A DNA stretch of 64,000 bases from Lachnospiraceae bacterium (GTDB taxonomy: Bacteria > Bacillota > Clostridia > Lachnospirales > Lachnospiraceae), in the NCBI GenBank assembly GCA_017416465.1, contig JAFQCK010000046.1, positions 27,072 to 91,071 on the forward strand, in the 5' to 3' direction. The notes under the pieces are model-generated. The model was not told where the DNA came from. It made no database searches and saw only the letters and a program-made list of their open reading frames with translations. This document shows, one piece after another, positions 53,586-62,656 of the stretch. Positions within the stretch are counted from its first letter, which is position 1; each line of letters opens with the position of its first letter. A program made the translations under genes and the position numbers.

Positions 53586-53661
53586 AAGCACACCTCCGAA
53601 ACTAATAAATATTATACCTTTTACTATTTTTTACTTTATCACACTAAACCATTTTTTTCAA

Positions 53662-54915
53662 TTATCGTGTTGCCAAATCATGTAAATATTCTGTAGCAAA
53701 TTGAATTTTTGTTGCGTTAAAACCTTCTTCTAAAGGATAGATAAAATATGTATCTTCCTGTGTTGACAAGGTCACGCACTGCCCCTTTTTACTTCTGTAA
53801 TCATACTCTGTATGTATTGAAAACAAAGATTTTGAAGAAAAAAACTTAGTTGTTTCCTCTTGCTTTCTATAATCATAAAATGTCAGATAAAATCCTTCTT
53901 TTTTATGCACAAGATGCCCCTCTCCACAATCAATAAAATTAACTGCATTAGGCAATGCTTCTATCTTCACACGACAGTTTAATTTATAAATTCCTGCGTC
54001 TATCTGTTTTTCAACCTGTTTTCTTTCCCATTCATACCAATCAGGAATATGCGAAAAATCAAGGCTGTCATTACCAGCAGCAACTTTAACAAGCTTTCCC
54101 AACTCATTCATTTCCCATTTAGCCATGCAATTATTACAACTTAAAATTATGCCCTCTGAAGCCATACTAAACTCCTTTTCACATACCGGGCATTGATATA
54201 GTGGCAAATGAAGTCCTTTAGCTCTTTCCTTATAAGAAATCCTTATATTGTTATCTGCCTGATATTTGTATTCATCATACCTCATTTTTTCTTCTACAAT
54301 ATTATTAATATCAGAAACCGACATTTCCTTAATTTGCTCAGGTGTTAAAACCTTAGTTAACGTTGTATTAAGCTTTACACCTTTACGTTTAGATAAATTC
54401 CATATAGGTGACTGCAAATAATTACCCTGCATATTAATGATAACTACCGGTACTTTTAACATTTTAATCATTTTCCCAACTGAATCAGGAAACTTTGATG
54501 ATGTACCAACATTTGCATATCTTGCCTCCGGATATAAAACCAGAATTCCTTTACGTTTCATTATACGACTTATATTTTTAACCAAATCTATATCATTAAT
54601 AAATTTTCTCGTTCCAAGGCAACCTATCTGCCTATATAGCCACTCGCCATATGCTTCAAATCCTTCAAGTTCTGATACATAATTTGCCCTATGAGGAAAT
54701 AGAGCAAGTGGGGTAACATAAAAATCCATAAACGCATGATGCGTTCCAAGCACAAGATACGGTGGCTTAAGTCCCTTCATATTTACTTTTTTAATCTTAA
54801 GTTTTCCGCTTCTTGTAAGAACGAAGCAGGCAAGCCATAAAAATGGCATAAAAAATATATTCTGTTTAGGTGGAACACGTTTTGTATCAAATGGAATAGT
54901 ATTAATTTTTTTCAT
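53662..54915 (-). CDS. 1-acylglycerol-3-phosphate acyltransferase-like protein with zinc ribbon
   Basis: 417 residues. PlsC domain with motif I THHAFMDFYV (HX4D) near 58, motif III VLYPEARYANVGTSS (normally FPEGTRS), and a hydrophobic N-terminal segment. Inserted after it is a zinc ribbon (CPVCEKEFSMASEGIILSCNNC), then a beta-rich C-terminal half (residues 280-417) that I do not recognise. The extra domains make it much longer than the ~240-residue PlsC. ATG at 54915 overlaps the permease gene by 14 bases, with only a weak GAAGAGA site. Likely phospholipid or glycolipid acylation. Confidence 0.82.
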   Translation of the reverse strand: MKKINTIPFDTKRVPPKQNIFFMPFLWLACFVLTRSGKLKIKKVNMKGLKPPYLVLGTHHAFMDFYVTPLALFPHRANYVSELEGFEAYGEWLYRQIGCLGTRKFINDIDLVKNISRIMKRKGILVLYPEARYANVGTSSKFPDSVGKMIKMLKVPVVIINMQGNYLQSPIWNLSKRKGVKLNTTLTKVLTPEQIKEMSVSDINNIVEEKMRYDEYKYQADNNIRISYKERAKGLHLPLYQCPVCEKEFSMASEGIILSCNNCMAKWEMNELGKLVKVAAGNDSLDFSHIPDWYEWERKQVEKQIDAGIYKLNCRVKIEALPNAVNFIDCGEGHLVHKKEGFYLTFYDYRKQEETTKFFSSKSLFSIHTEYDYRSKKGQCVTLSTQEDTYFIYPLEEGFNATKIQFATEYLHDLATR

Positions 54916-56356
54916 AAGCACTAATCTCTTCTCTATCACGCAATGTATATTTCTTTATTGCAGGTATTTTGTTTAAAAACCAATATAAAATTCCTGTTCC
55001 AATAAATGAGCAGCCTGTCGGTGTTAAATAAAACAAAGCTCTACAATGTATATCTCCTGACAACGGATTATAAATTGCAAGCGAAATTCCTATACCGACA
55101 ATCACACATAATAATCCGATAAAATTAAAACCTTTGGTGTAATTATATGCATTGTGTCCTTTAATTCCATATGCCGAACGCAATGATATTTTCTGCCTTC
55201 TTACCACAAAAAAGTCCACAAATAACAATGCTGCAAGTGGCGCATAAACACACGCACCTATAGTTAAAAACGAACCAAAATAATCAATAATTTTACCCCA
55301 TATACAAAGTCCCCCTACATAACATGCAAGTACTATCAAAATCAACTTATAACCGGCTTTATGAAATGATGATTTAATCATTACTGCATATATATATGAA
55401 CCAACTGCCTGTGTTCCAACGTTGGCAAATCCTACTAAAAGTAATGAACAAAGTGCAACTGCCGGAACAGAAAGTGTAGCCAACATTATCGTAGGGTCAT
55501 CTATAAATTCACCTGTAACATACTGCATTGCAATAGCCATAACTGCACCAATAACAACAAAAAAAGAACCTGTCAGACCTTGTCCAAGAACACCTGCCCA
55601 GAATCCGCCTCTTTCTGTTTTGGTAAGACGAGGTATTTCAGCCATTCCACCAACCAAGGTAATTACAAAAGCAAAATTTGCTTCAATTGATATGATATAA
55701 GGAATAATATTATTATCGTACCCAGTAGATTTAGGTGTATATTCCCAAATAACATCAAACGGAACAGACGAAAAACCTATATAAACAACAACGGCTCCTA
55801 CTAATACGAGAAGTGGTACAAGAATTCGAGTTGTCCAGGTAATTGCACCGACTCCTTTATAGGCAATTATAGTTCCTAAAATCACACAAAAAAGTCCAAG
55901 CAAGGTATGACAAAATTCCGGAATATTAATACCGCCCAGCGCAAGGAGATTATCCATGGACGAGGCAAATAAATCTGCACAAACTGCATACCACGGAAAA
56001 TTAATCAGAATAATAACAACCGTCATTACCTTTATACCATTATGTCCAAAAACAGCCTTAAGCCATATCCATATATCTATTCCATATCGAACGGACAAAA
56101 TAACAGGCAACTGATATATAGCAAGCATTAAAATCGCTCCAAGAAAAGCTCCAATAAGTAACTGTTTAAAACCAACCAAGGTTGCCAGATATGAACCTTG
56201 TGTATAACTCCATGTAGCTATACAGTATCCGCTTAAAACTAAAAATGCATCAAAAAAACCATACTGTTTCTGTTTTGTGCCAACAGGCATAATACCAAAT
56301 ATTGCTTCTTTTTCTATCTGTTTATTTAAATTTTCTTTATTTGAATTCTTTTTCAT
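54902..56356 (-). CDS. NCS1-family cytosine/purine permease
   Basis: 484 residues with about 12 helices. N-terminal VGTKQKQYGFFDAFLVLSGYCIATWSYTQGSYLATLVGF is the NCS1 helix-1/2 signature; SIEANFAFVITLVGGMAEIPRL and VGFANVGTQAVGSYIYAV resemble CodB-type proteins. Imports a nucleobase or related cofactor precursor with Na+ or H+. Preceded by a 57-residue membrane protein and overlapping the PlsC-like gene, so these three form an operon. Substrate unknown; no cytosine deaminase nearby. Confidence 0.88.
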   Translation of the reverse strand: MKKNSNKENLNKQIEKEAIFGIMPVGTKQKQYGFFDAFLVLSGYCIATWSYTQGSYLATLVGFKQLLIGAFLGAILMLAIYQLPVILSVRYGIDIWIWLKAVFGHNGIKVMTVVIILINFPWYAVCADLFASSMDNLLALGGINIPEFCHTLLGLFCVILGTIIAYKGVGAITWTTRILVPLLVLVGAVVVYIGFSSVPFDVIWEYTPKSTGYDNNIIPYIISIEANFAFVITLVGGMAEIPRLTKTERGGFWAGVLGQGLTGSFFVVIGAVMAIAMQYVTGEFIDDPTIMLATLSVPAVALCSLLLVGFANVGTQAVGSYIYAVMIKSSFHKAGYKLILIVLACYVGGLCIWGKIIDYFGSFLTIGACVYAPLAALLFVDFFVVRRQKISLRSAYGIKGHNAYNYTKGFNFIGLLCVIVGIGISLAIYNPLSGDIHCRALFYLTPTGCSFIGTGILYWFLNKIPAIKKYTLRDREEISAYEKN

Positions 56357-56371
56357 CTTTTGTTCTTCCTC

Positions 56372-56545
56372 TTATCCTATAAATGCTCCACCAATCACAC
56401 CGATTAAACATACTAAAATTACTACAACAGTAGCAATATAATCCTTTTTAGAAAATCGTTTCGGAAATTCATATGTTTCTTTTTCCATTTCCAAAATCTT
56501 CTTTTCTACCTCATCCATAAAATAAGACTCATAATTATCTTTCAT
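56372..56545 (-). CDS. small membrane protein upstream of NCS1 permease
   Basis: 57 residues: an acidic/basic soluble half (DNYESYFMDEVEKKILEMEKETYEFPKRFSKKDY) and one C-terminal helix (IATVVVILVCLIGVIGGAFIG). ATG at 56545 with GAGG 6 bases upstream. Ends 15 bases before the permease gene, so it may be an accessory subunit of that transporter, as in other transporters with small one-helix partners. Confidence 0.72.
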   Translation of the reverse strand: MKDNYESYFMDEVEKKILEMEKETYEFPKRFSKKDYIATVVVILVCLIGVIGGAFIG

Positions 56546-56634
56546 GTTATTCCTCATTTAATTCTTTATAATATATTTAAAAACAATTTAAAGTTAAATT
56601 GTAGCATAAATATGTTGAATTTTCAATGCAGTCA

Positions 56635-56662
56635 AAAAATGCGATCCTATGACCGCATTTTT
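56635..56662 (-). terminator. terminator after the ABC exporter genes
   Basis: AAATGCGATC-CTAT-GACCGCATTT with one mismatch, followed by TTTTTTGAC on the minus strand. It lies 41 bases beyond the stop of the leftward ABC ATPase. Confidence 0.8.
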
Positions 56663-56702
56663 GATATTATGTGTTTTGTTATTAATTAATAGGCCCACAT
56701 AC

Positions 56703-57464
56703 TTACCATCCAAGTTCCAACAACCAGCTATTTAATAATCTCTCCCTATCCTTCTCTTTTGTTTCTACATCTTTAGGACTTATATACTCACCCTTAATAT
56801 TACCATCCACAATATATAACACTCTGGAACACTTTGCAGCCACCTTTACATCATGAGTTACCATCATAATTGTTGTTCCTTCTTTGTTTATCTTTACCAG
56901 TTCTTCCATTACTTCATTTGACGAAGTTCTGTTCAATGCTCCCGTAGGTTCATCTGCAAATAAAACCTTTGGCTTATTAATCATACTTCTACAAATACAT
57001 GCTCTCTGAAGCTGTCCTCCTGAAACTTCATTGATGTCGTTATCAGCAATATCAATAATACCAAGCTTACGCATTAATTCTTTAGCACGCTCCACCGTTT
57101 CTTTACGTGTCTCGGTATTCTTATCAGATTGCACTGCCGGAAGAATAATATTATCAAGAACAGTCAGATTTTTAAGCATATACATCTGCTGAAAGATAAA
57201 TCCCATCTCATCAAGACGTAAATCTGCAAGCTCCTTTTCACTCATTTTAGCAATGTTATTTCCACAGAATTTCACTTCTCCTGCACTAGTAGAATCCATA
57301 CCGGAAACAGTATACAAAAGAGTTGATTTACCTGAACCCGATGGTCCCATGATAGCTACCATTTCACCTTCAGCTACATTAAAGTTTACATTTTTTAAAA
57401 CGTTGTTCTGACGTTTGTTTACAATATATGTTTTACATAAGTCTTTCACTTCTAAAATATTCAT
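56703..57464 (-). CDS. ABC transporter ATP-binding protein (FtsX-type exporter)
   Basis: 253 residues. Walker A GPSGSGKSTLL, Q-loop FIFQQMYMLKN, signature VSGGQLQRACICRS, Walker B VLFADEPTGALN and H-loop MVTHDVK. This is the MacB/LolD/BceA branch, which energises FtsX-fold permeases that release peptides or lipids from the membrane. GAGG before the ATG. Twenty-one bases after the permease gene and downstream of a two-component system, the layout of antimicrobial-peptide resistance modules. Confidence 0.94.
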   Translation of the reverse strand: MNILEVKDLCKTYIVNKRQNNVLKNVNFNVAEGEMVAIMGPSGSGKSTLLYTVSGMDSTSAGEVKFCGNNIAKMSEKELADLRLDEMGFIFQQMYMLKNLTVLDNIILPAVQSDKNTETRKETVERAKELMRKLGIIDIADNDINEVSGGQLQRACICRSMINKPKVLFADEPTGALNRTSSNEVMEELVKINKEGTTIMMVTHDVKVAAKCSRVLYIVDGNIKGEYISPKDVETKEKDRERLLNSWLLELGW

Positions 57465-57485
57465 AATAATACCTCATTTCATTTC

Positions 57486-59849
57486 TTATTCAATGTTAGC
57501 AGTGTCGGAAGATTTGATTTTTCTTGTATAAAGTGATGTAAGGAATGCACTTACAACTGTTGTCACAAGAATTACAAGTGGGAAAATCAAATACATTTCA
57601 ATAGGATTAACAATATAGTCAACTGCAAGTTCCATACCCATCATTTTAAATATTGGGTCAATGCAGAGGTGAGTCAGAGGCAATGCCAAAATCTCGCCCA
57701 TAATTACCACAATAATTCCTACAAATACAAATCTAAGTGCATGGTAAATGTATATTTTTGAATTTCGTGTACCAATTGCTTTCATAAGTGCGATTTCGCC
57801 CTTTTCCTTTGCAATAAATGAACGTTCCATAAGCACTGTGATAAGTGCAGCTAAAATTATTGTTAGTATAGTCATAAGTGATTTAACCGCATCAAGTGTA
57901 TCTACAACTCCAAGCATTTTCTCTGTTGCTTTGGCACAAGTTTCTATATTTTCATAATTAGGGAAAATCCTCTGAATTTCTTCTATACGTTGTTCAATTT
58001 CTTTGCCATCAGGATTATCCGTAAACATAATCTGTGTACCAATAGTTCCTTTTGCCTGAACATAATTTATATACTCATCACTATGAAGTCTTATACCAAT
58101 ACCTTGCATATTCATGCCTTGGAAATATGCCGAAATAATATATTCTTTATCTCCGTCAATGGTTTTAATTGTAACAGTATCACCAATCTTTGCCTTTAAC
58201 ATATCTGCAGCTATTCTTGTTATTGCAATTTCATCAGTATTTTGCGGTGCTGTTCCTGCTGTATATTCGTACATATCCATGGTTGTACCTACACCGTGAT
58301 ATATACTGATATTACTCTCGTTTTCTCCGAAAACTACCGGCAAAGAAAACATCATTTCCTGATAACATTTTGCATAAATACCATTTTCTTTAAGAGTCTC
58401 TTCCATTTCATCCAAATGTTTTTCAAGTCTTTCATGTCCATCATCCAGCATACATTCTGAAATTATTTTACTGTCAAGATATAGGTCACAATCTGCCCAT
58501 CCAAATGTTGTAGAGAGACTGCCACTTTTCATAGTAGAAACACTTGCCGAAAGTATAAGCATAAGCGACAGACAAAGGAAAAATGTAAGGCTTATAATAC
58601 TGTAACGCTTCGGACTACTTACTATATCATTAAGTGCAAGGAAAGGCGATGCTGAAAGTTTTGATTTTCCTAAATTCATAAGACTCTTTTTACGGAAGCG
58701 TTCACCTGTCTGACCATTTCTAATTGCATCAATAGGAGTCATTTTCTTAACTATACCGGTACAGCCATAGCAAAACATTAAAATTACTGCGATAACAACA
58801 ACTGCACATATAATGTTTACCAAAATTGTATTATTACTTTGAACAATAATCGTCTGCGCTGAAACATTCATAAGCATTTCACCAAATGGAAAGCTGAATA
58901 TAAGACCAATAGCTGCACCGATTATAGAAAGTGCCGCATATTTTACAAGGTAAACTCCTCTGATTTTAGTGTTCTTTATACCAATAGCTTTCATTACGCC
59001 GATTTCTCTGAACTCTTCGGAAAGTGTAAAGAAAATTGTAAATCGTAAAACCACAAATGCTATTAAAATAAGAATAACACTTACAGCTAGAAGAATGCCT
59101 ACAACTATCATATCAAAAATATAGCCTGTTTTCATAAGTTCTCTGTCCACTGGCAGAACACAATTATCTACAAGTGGTTTTATCTGTATCAATGCCTTTT
59201 CAATATTCGAAGAATATATGTAGACAATAGAGCCACCATAATATTCTTCAGTTTTTTCTGCTGATAGGAAATACTCAAAATCTTCCTCACTTATTAAATA
59301 ACGTGTAACATTCATTCCATTCGAACCGAAAACAGCATCCTTAATTTTATCTGCAAGAACAAATTCTCGACTAACACCATTTAATTCTATAGTAAGTTTA
59401 TCACCCACATCAACACCGAGCTCGTTCGCTTTGCTCTCTGTCATATAAAAATCGCCCGGCTCTACTTTTTTAAGAATACTTTCATCCGAAAGAAAATAAT
59501 TCATACTAATATCACTATGAACCAGATGTGTGCTACCTGGAGTATCTATATCCTCATAGATAAGATTATCAGGCGACAAAATCAATATATTTTCCTTTGA
59601 ATAGCTATCTACCGCACTTGCTGCGCTTACTGTTTCATCGATATCAACGGATAAATTTTTATTCATAGTAAACGCAAGATAGTCAGGCGCATTCGCCATT
59701 TGCAAATAATTATCGAGTGCTGTAGTAACATTTATGATGTTATTTACACTTGATGCTACAAACATTGTTGAAAGAACGACAAATAACAGAAGAATTATAT
59801 TCATTGCCCTCTTTCGTTTTAAATCTTTTTTTAATATTTTCAGATACAT
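57486..59849 (-). CDS. FtsX-family ABC transporter permease
   Basis: 787 residues. N-terminal helix (INIILLLFVVLSTMFVASSV), a large extracytoplasmic MacB-like domain (40-235), three helices with the FtsX core (VVLRFTIFFTLSEEFREIGVMKAIGIKNTKIRGVYLVKYAALSIIG), a second N-terminal-type helix (SIISLTFFLCLSLMLILSAS), a second extracytoplasmic domain (450-645), and a second FtsX core ending in YTRKIKSS. The repeat of 'MKAIGI/TKNxKI' in both halves shows an internal duplication. AGGAG precedes the ATG. Its own promoter seems to exist (extended -10 at 59880-59888). Substrate probably an antimicrobial peptide or lipid; inferred. Confidence 0.92.
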   Translation of the reverse strand: MYLKILKKDLKRKRAMNIILLLFVVLSTMFVASSVNNIINVTTALDNYLQMANAPDYLAFTMNKNLSVDIDETVSAASAVDSYSKENILILSPDNLIYEDIDTPGSTHLVHSDISMNYFLSDESILKKVEPGDFYMTESKANELGVDVGDKLTIELNGVSREFVLADKIKDAVFGSNGMNVTRYLISEEDFEYFLSAEKTEEYYGGSIVYIYSSNIEKALIQIKPLVDNCVLPVDRELMKTGYIFDMIVVGILLAVSVILILIAFVVLRFTIFFTLSEEFREIGVMKAIGIKNTKIRGVYLVKYAALSIIGAAIGLIFSFPFGEMLMNVSAQTIIVQSNNTILVNIICAVVVIAVILMFCYGCTGIVKKMTPIDAIRNGQTGERFRKKSLMNLGKSKLSASPFLALNDIVSSPKRYSIISLTFFLCLSLMLILSASVSTMKSGSLSTTFGWADCDLYLDSKIISECMLDDGHERLEKHLDEMEETLKENGIYAKCYQEMMFSLPVVFGENESNISIYHGVGTTMDMYEYTAGTAPQNTDEIAITRIAADMLKAKIGDTVTIKTIDGDKEYIISAYFQGMNMQGIGIRLHSDEYINYVQAKGTIGTQIMFTDNPDGKEIEQRIEEIQRIFPNYENIETCAKATEKMLGVVDTLDAVKSLMTILTIILAALITVLMERSFIAKEKGEIALMKAIGTRNSKIYIYHALRFVFVGIIVVIMGEILALPLTHLCIDPIFKMMGMELAVDYIVNPIEMYLIFPLVILVTTVVSAFLTSLYTRKIKSSDTANIE

Positions 59850-59879
59850 TTTTGTCTCCTTTCATTTGCTTCTGTATTG

Positions 59880-59888
59880 ATTGTATCA
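59880..59888 (-). promoter_or_regulatory. extended -10 element before the ABC exporter
   Basis: TGATACAAT on the minus strand, an extended -10 (TGnTAnAAT), preceded by the near-palindrome ATTATTTAATAAT that could bind the neighbouring response regulator. No good -35 box, as expected of an activated promoter. Confidence 0.5.
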
Positions 59889-59918
59889 GTAAATTATTAA
59901 ATAATCATTAAATGAAAA

Positions 59919-59951
59919 AACTTCAGGGTTACTAAATATAACTCTGAAGTT
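59919..59951 (-). terminator. terminator between the histidine kinase and the ABC exporter
   Basis: AACTTCAGGGTT and AACTCTGAAGTT pair with one mismatch around 9 bases; on the minus strand TTTTTTC follows. It separates the two-component operon from the exporter, which therefore is likely to be regulated separately. Confidence 0.83.
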
Positions 59952-59960
59952 CTTATACCA

Positions 59961-61208
59961 TTATGCTTTCCTAACTACCAGCGTCACGCAAAAAAATCCT
60001 TCATCCATCTCGGCAAAGATTTCACCATCCATTTTACGCATCAATGTCTTACAAATATAAAGCCCCAAACCGCTTCCTTTCATATTGTTACTATTACTTC
60101 CACGATAAAATGAATCAAAAAGATTTGGGAATTCCTCTTTTTTCAGATTGCCTCCCGAATTCTTGATATGTATTAATCTGCAGTCCTCTTCCTCACTAAA
60201 TGAAATGCTAATACTCTTGCCATCACCATATTTTATGGCATTTTCCATAACATTTTGCAAAACCTCAACTAAACGGTTCTTATCACCTTTAACAAGACAT
60301 TCCGAAACTTCATCCATTTGAAATTCTGTATGTATTACAGACAACTTATCCTTATAATAACTTTCTGTAACTTTCATAACTTCCGAAAGATAACACTCTC
60401 CCATAATTACTTCCAAATTCAGAAAATCTTCTCTGGATGCCGTTACAATTTCATCCACATATCCCTTTATCTCTTTTACATTCCTTGCAATCCCCTGCAA
60501 CGCTTCATCCTTTTTCTCCTCTGTGTCATACAAATTCTCTGACAATGCTTTTGAATACAATTCAATGGATGAAAGTGGCGTTTTTATATCATGAGATAAA
60601 GAAAGAATCAAAGTCTTACGCTCCTTTTGAAATTCAAGTTCTTTCTCCTTGTTATCCTCAAGCTTTTCTCTGAGCATATCCATTCCCCACAAGAAACGAC
60701 CAAACAACTTACTTTTTTCTTCTTTTATAGGCATAGACAAATTCCCTTTTGCCAGTTCATAAGATAAATTACTCATATTATGAAAAGGTCTTAAGACTTT
60801 ATTATCCACATACACGAGCACAACAATTGTTACTATCATCATGCCAAGCAATGAAATATTTATGTACATTGGCAACCTTGTACTTTTTTCATCTTCATAT
60901 TCTATACGATACAGTTTTCCTGCTATTTCTTCCACTAAATAATCATTAGCACAGGATTCTCCGGGAACAAACTCTTTAATCCCAACTATTGAATCATACT
61001 TATTTAAACTCATTTTGTCTATTTCAAAGGACTCTGGTTTTTGTTCTTCTATTTTTTCTTCTATTTCCTTAACCAAACGCCTTGCTTCCACAAGATATAA
61101 TCTTTCATCACTAGCATTATTTTGTTTTAAATACAGTATATTAACTGACACTATAAGCAATATCTCGACAATCACAATCAAAAATGCAAAAATTCTAAAC
61201 TTATTCAA
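59961..61208 (-). CDS. two-component sensor histidine kinase
   Basis: 415 residues. Helix 1 (IFAFLIVIVEILLIVSVNILYL), a ~75-residue extracytoplasmic loop, helix 2 near 115-135, HAMP-like region, H-box SLSHDIKTPLSSIELYSKAL, N-box LQNVMENAIKYGDG, G-boxes IHIKNSG and SGLGLYICKTLMRKMDGEI. All catalytic boxes are present. Start is TTG at 61208, overlapping the regulator gene by 8 bases, with AGGA 7 bases upstream. Cognate of the OmpR-type regulator; expected target is the ABC exporter downstream. Confidence 0.95.
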   Translation of the reverse strand: MNKFRIFAFLIVIVEILLIVSVNILYLKQNNASDERLYLVEARRLVKEIEEKIEEQKPESFEIDKMSLNKYDSIVGIKEFVPGESCANDYLVEEIAGKLYRIEYEDEKSTRLPMYINISLLGMMIVTIVVLVYVDNKVLRPFHNMSNLSYELAKGNLSMPIKEEKSKLFGRFLWGMDMLREKLEDNKEKELEFQKERKTLILSLSHDIKTPLSSIELYSKALSENLYDTEEKKDEALQGIARNVKEIKGYVDEIVTASREDFLNLEVIMGECYLSEVMKVTESYYKDKLSVIHTEFQMDEVSECLVKGDKNRLVEVLQNVMENAIKYGDGKSISISFSEEEDCRLIHIKNSGGNLKKEEFPNLFDSFYRGSNSNNMKGSGLGLYICKTLMRKMDGEIFAEMDEGFFCVTLVVRKA

Positions 61209-61863
61209 AACGATATCCTACTCCCCACTCTGTAATAATATGCTTTGGCTTTTTAGGTTCTTCTTCTATTTTTTCCCTCAGCCACTTAATATGTACTGCC
61301 AATGTTTGAATTTCCGAATCACTGTCACTTCCCCAAACAGAATTAAACAAATACTCTTTCTTCATAGTTACATTCTTATTCTCGATTAGCAATTTTAAAA
61401 GTTCAAACTCCTTTTCTGTAGCTTCTTTTTTCTGCCCGTCTACATATATCACCTTATGAACAGTATTCAATCTGATGTTTCCTTCTACAATCTCTTCCTG
61501 ACCATATTTTCTTTTAAAAATGCCTTTAATCTTGGCAATTAATATATCTACATCATAAGGTTTCTCAATGTAATCATCTGCACCAAGATTTAAACCTTTT
61601 AATTTATCATTCTTTTCTACCTTGGCACTGGCAATTAAAATATGGGTATTGGAAGTCTCCCTAATCTTAGAGCAAACCGCAAATCCATCCATTCCCGGAA
61701 GCATAATGTCGAGTACAATTACTTTAGCTCCGTATTTTTCATACAATTCCAAAGCTTTTTCACCATTCTCTACTACACTGACTGTGTAATTCTCCTTACG
61801 CAAGAAATCGCACAGTAAGGTACCTATTTCTTTGTTATCTTCTACGATTAATATATCAAGCAT
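61201..61863 (-). CDS. OmpR/PhoB family response regulator
   Basis: 220 residues. Receiver with ILIVEDNKEIG, phospho-acceptor Asp in VIVLDIMLPGMDGF, Thr/Ser and Lys in ADDYIEKPYD; then a winged-helix effector ending SEIQTLAVHIKWLREKIEE and HIITEWGVGYRFE. AAGGA before the ATG. Encoded first in the two-gene operon with its kinase. Confidence 0.96.
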   Translation of the reverse strand: MLDILIVEDNKEIGTLLCDFLRKENYTVSVVENGEKALELYEKYGAKVIVLDIMLPGMDGFAVCSKIRETSNTHILIASAKVEKNDKLKGLNLGADDYIEKPYDVDILIAKIKGIFKRKYGQEEIVEGNIRLNTVHKVIYVDGQKKEATEKEFELLKLLIENKNVTMKKEYLFNSVWGSDSDSEIQTLAVHIKWLREKIEEEPKKPKHIITEWGVGYRFE

Positions 61864-61932
61864 ATTTTTTTCCTTATGTTTCCTTCCTTACACTTCTTAT
61901 ACTTCAAGTTAAAAGTCAAATTTTCACGTTTC

Positions 61933-61941
61933 ATTATATCA
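61933..61941 (-). promoter_or_regulatory. extended -10 promoter of the two-component operon
   Basis: TGATATAAT on the minus strand (TGnTATAAT), 69 bases upstream of the regulator start codon. No strong -35 box is seen, which is normal for extended -10 promoters. Confidence 0.5.
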
Positions 61942-62031
61942 TTTAATAAGTGTGTATTCTAGTTATATTTCCCCTTAGTTCTTCCACTCTTTAACATATA
62001 TTATAATTACACATAAAAAGCACCTTACATT

Positions 62032-62209
62032 TTAGGATTCTTTATACATATATTTATTTGGTATATTAATATCATTACCATTCTTCAAGATATCTATGTT
62101 AGCATTGAGATCATACCAATCAAATTCCATAAAAACCGTCCGTTTTTAAAAGTTCATAGGCTTTTTTAAATATTGATTCATTTATCTTTTCTGTTAGCTT
62201 TTTCGCCAT
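62032..62209 (-). pseudogene. two short frames, probable gene remnant
   Basis: AAGGAG precedes an ATG at 62209 that reads MAKKLTEKINESIFKKAYEL... for 29 codons and stops at 62120. A second frame from an ATG at 62130 reads MEFDWYDLNANIDILKNGND... for 32 codons to 62032. The frames overlap by 11 bases. They look like pieces of one decayed small gene; I do not recognise the family. Confidence 0.35.
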
Positions 62210-62324
62210 ATCATTATCACTCCTTACGTTTATTTCACAGTACTAAGTGCAATTTCCAAAAGTTTTGCTACCACCTGCAATTCCTATATGCGCATTATTA
62301 TTTACCATCTGTTTAAAAGAAAAC

Positions 62325-62468
62325 TTACACCTTCCAAAACTTTTCCGAGGCATTCTCTTCACCACTTAATAATTCCACATATTCTTGTAGCAAGCGTTCC
62401 ATATACGATTCTTGCCAATCACCGATACGAGCTCTGAATAATTTCCAATCACTTTTTGAAACTTCCAT
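62325..62468 (-). pseudogene. truncated small conserved protein
   Basis: ATG at 62468 with GGAGGATGTTTAC upstream reads MEVSKSDWKLFRARIGDWQE, then SYMERLLQEYVELLSGEENASEKFWKV and a stop at 62325, 47 residues. This matches the front half of a common ~100-residue clostridial protein of unknown function, whose family would continue past FW with a helical C-terminal half. That half is missing or out of frame. The surrounding 61864-62656 gap holds only such remnants. Confidence 0.6.
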
Positions 62469-62558
62469 GTAAACATCCTCCAATCTACGTTTATTGTATT
62501 ATCTTTTTCATTGTCCCAACTTGACTATATCTGTTCCAACTATAATTCAACATAAAAA

Positions 62559-62584
62559 TAGGCAGCCATCTCTCTGACTGCCTA
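62559..62584 (-). terminator. terminator after the antitoxin gene, with structured upstream region
   Basis: On the minus strand TAGGCAG and CTGCCTA form a 7-bp stem around 12 bases, followed by TTTTTATG. Just before it (62590-62635) GGCA-AGGTAA-TGCC lies inside a GAGA/TCTC pairing. The 3' untranslated region is unusually GC-rich for this window and may be a conserved RNA element. Confidence 0.72.
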
Positions 62585-62656
62585 CCCGCTAATGAGATAT
62601 TGGGATTAGGGCATTACCTTGCCTCTCAACGGCCATAAATACTACTACACTTTAAA

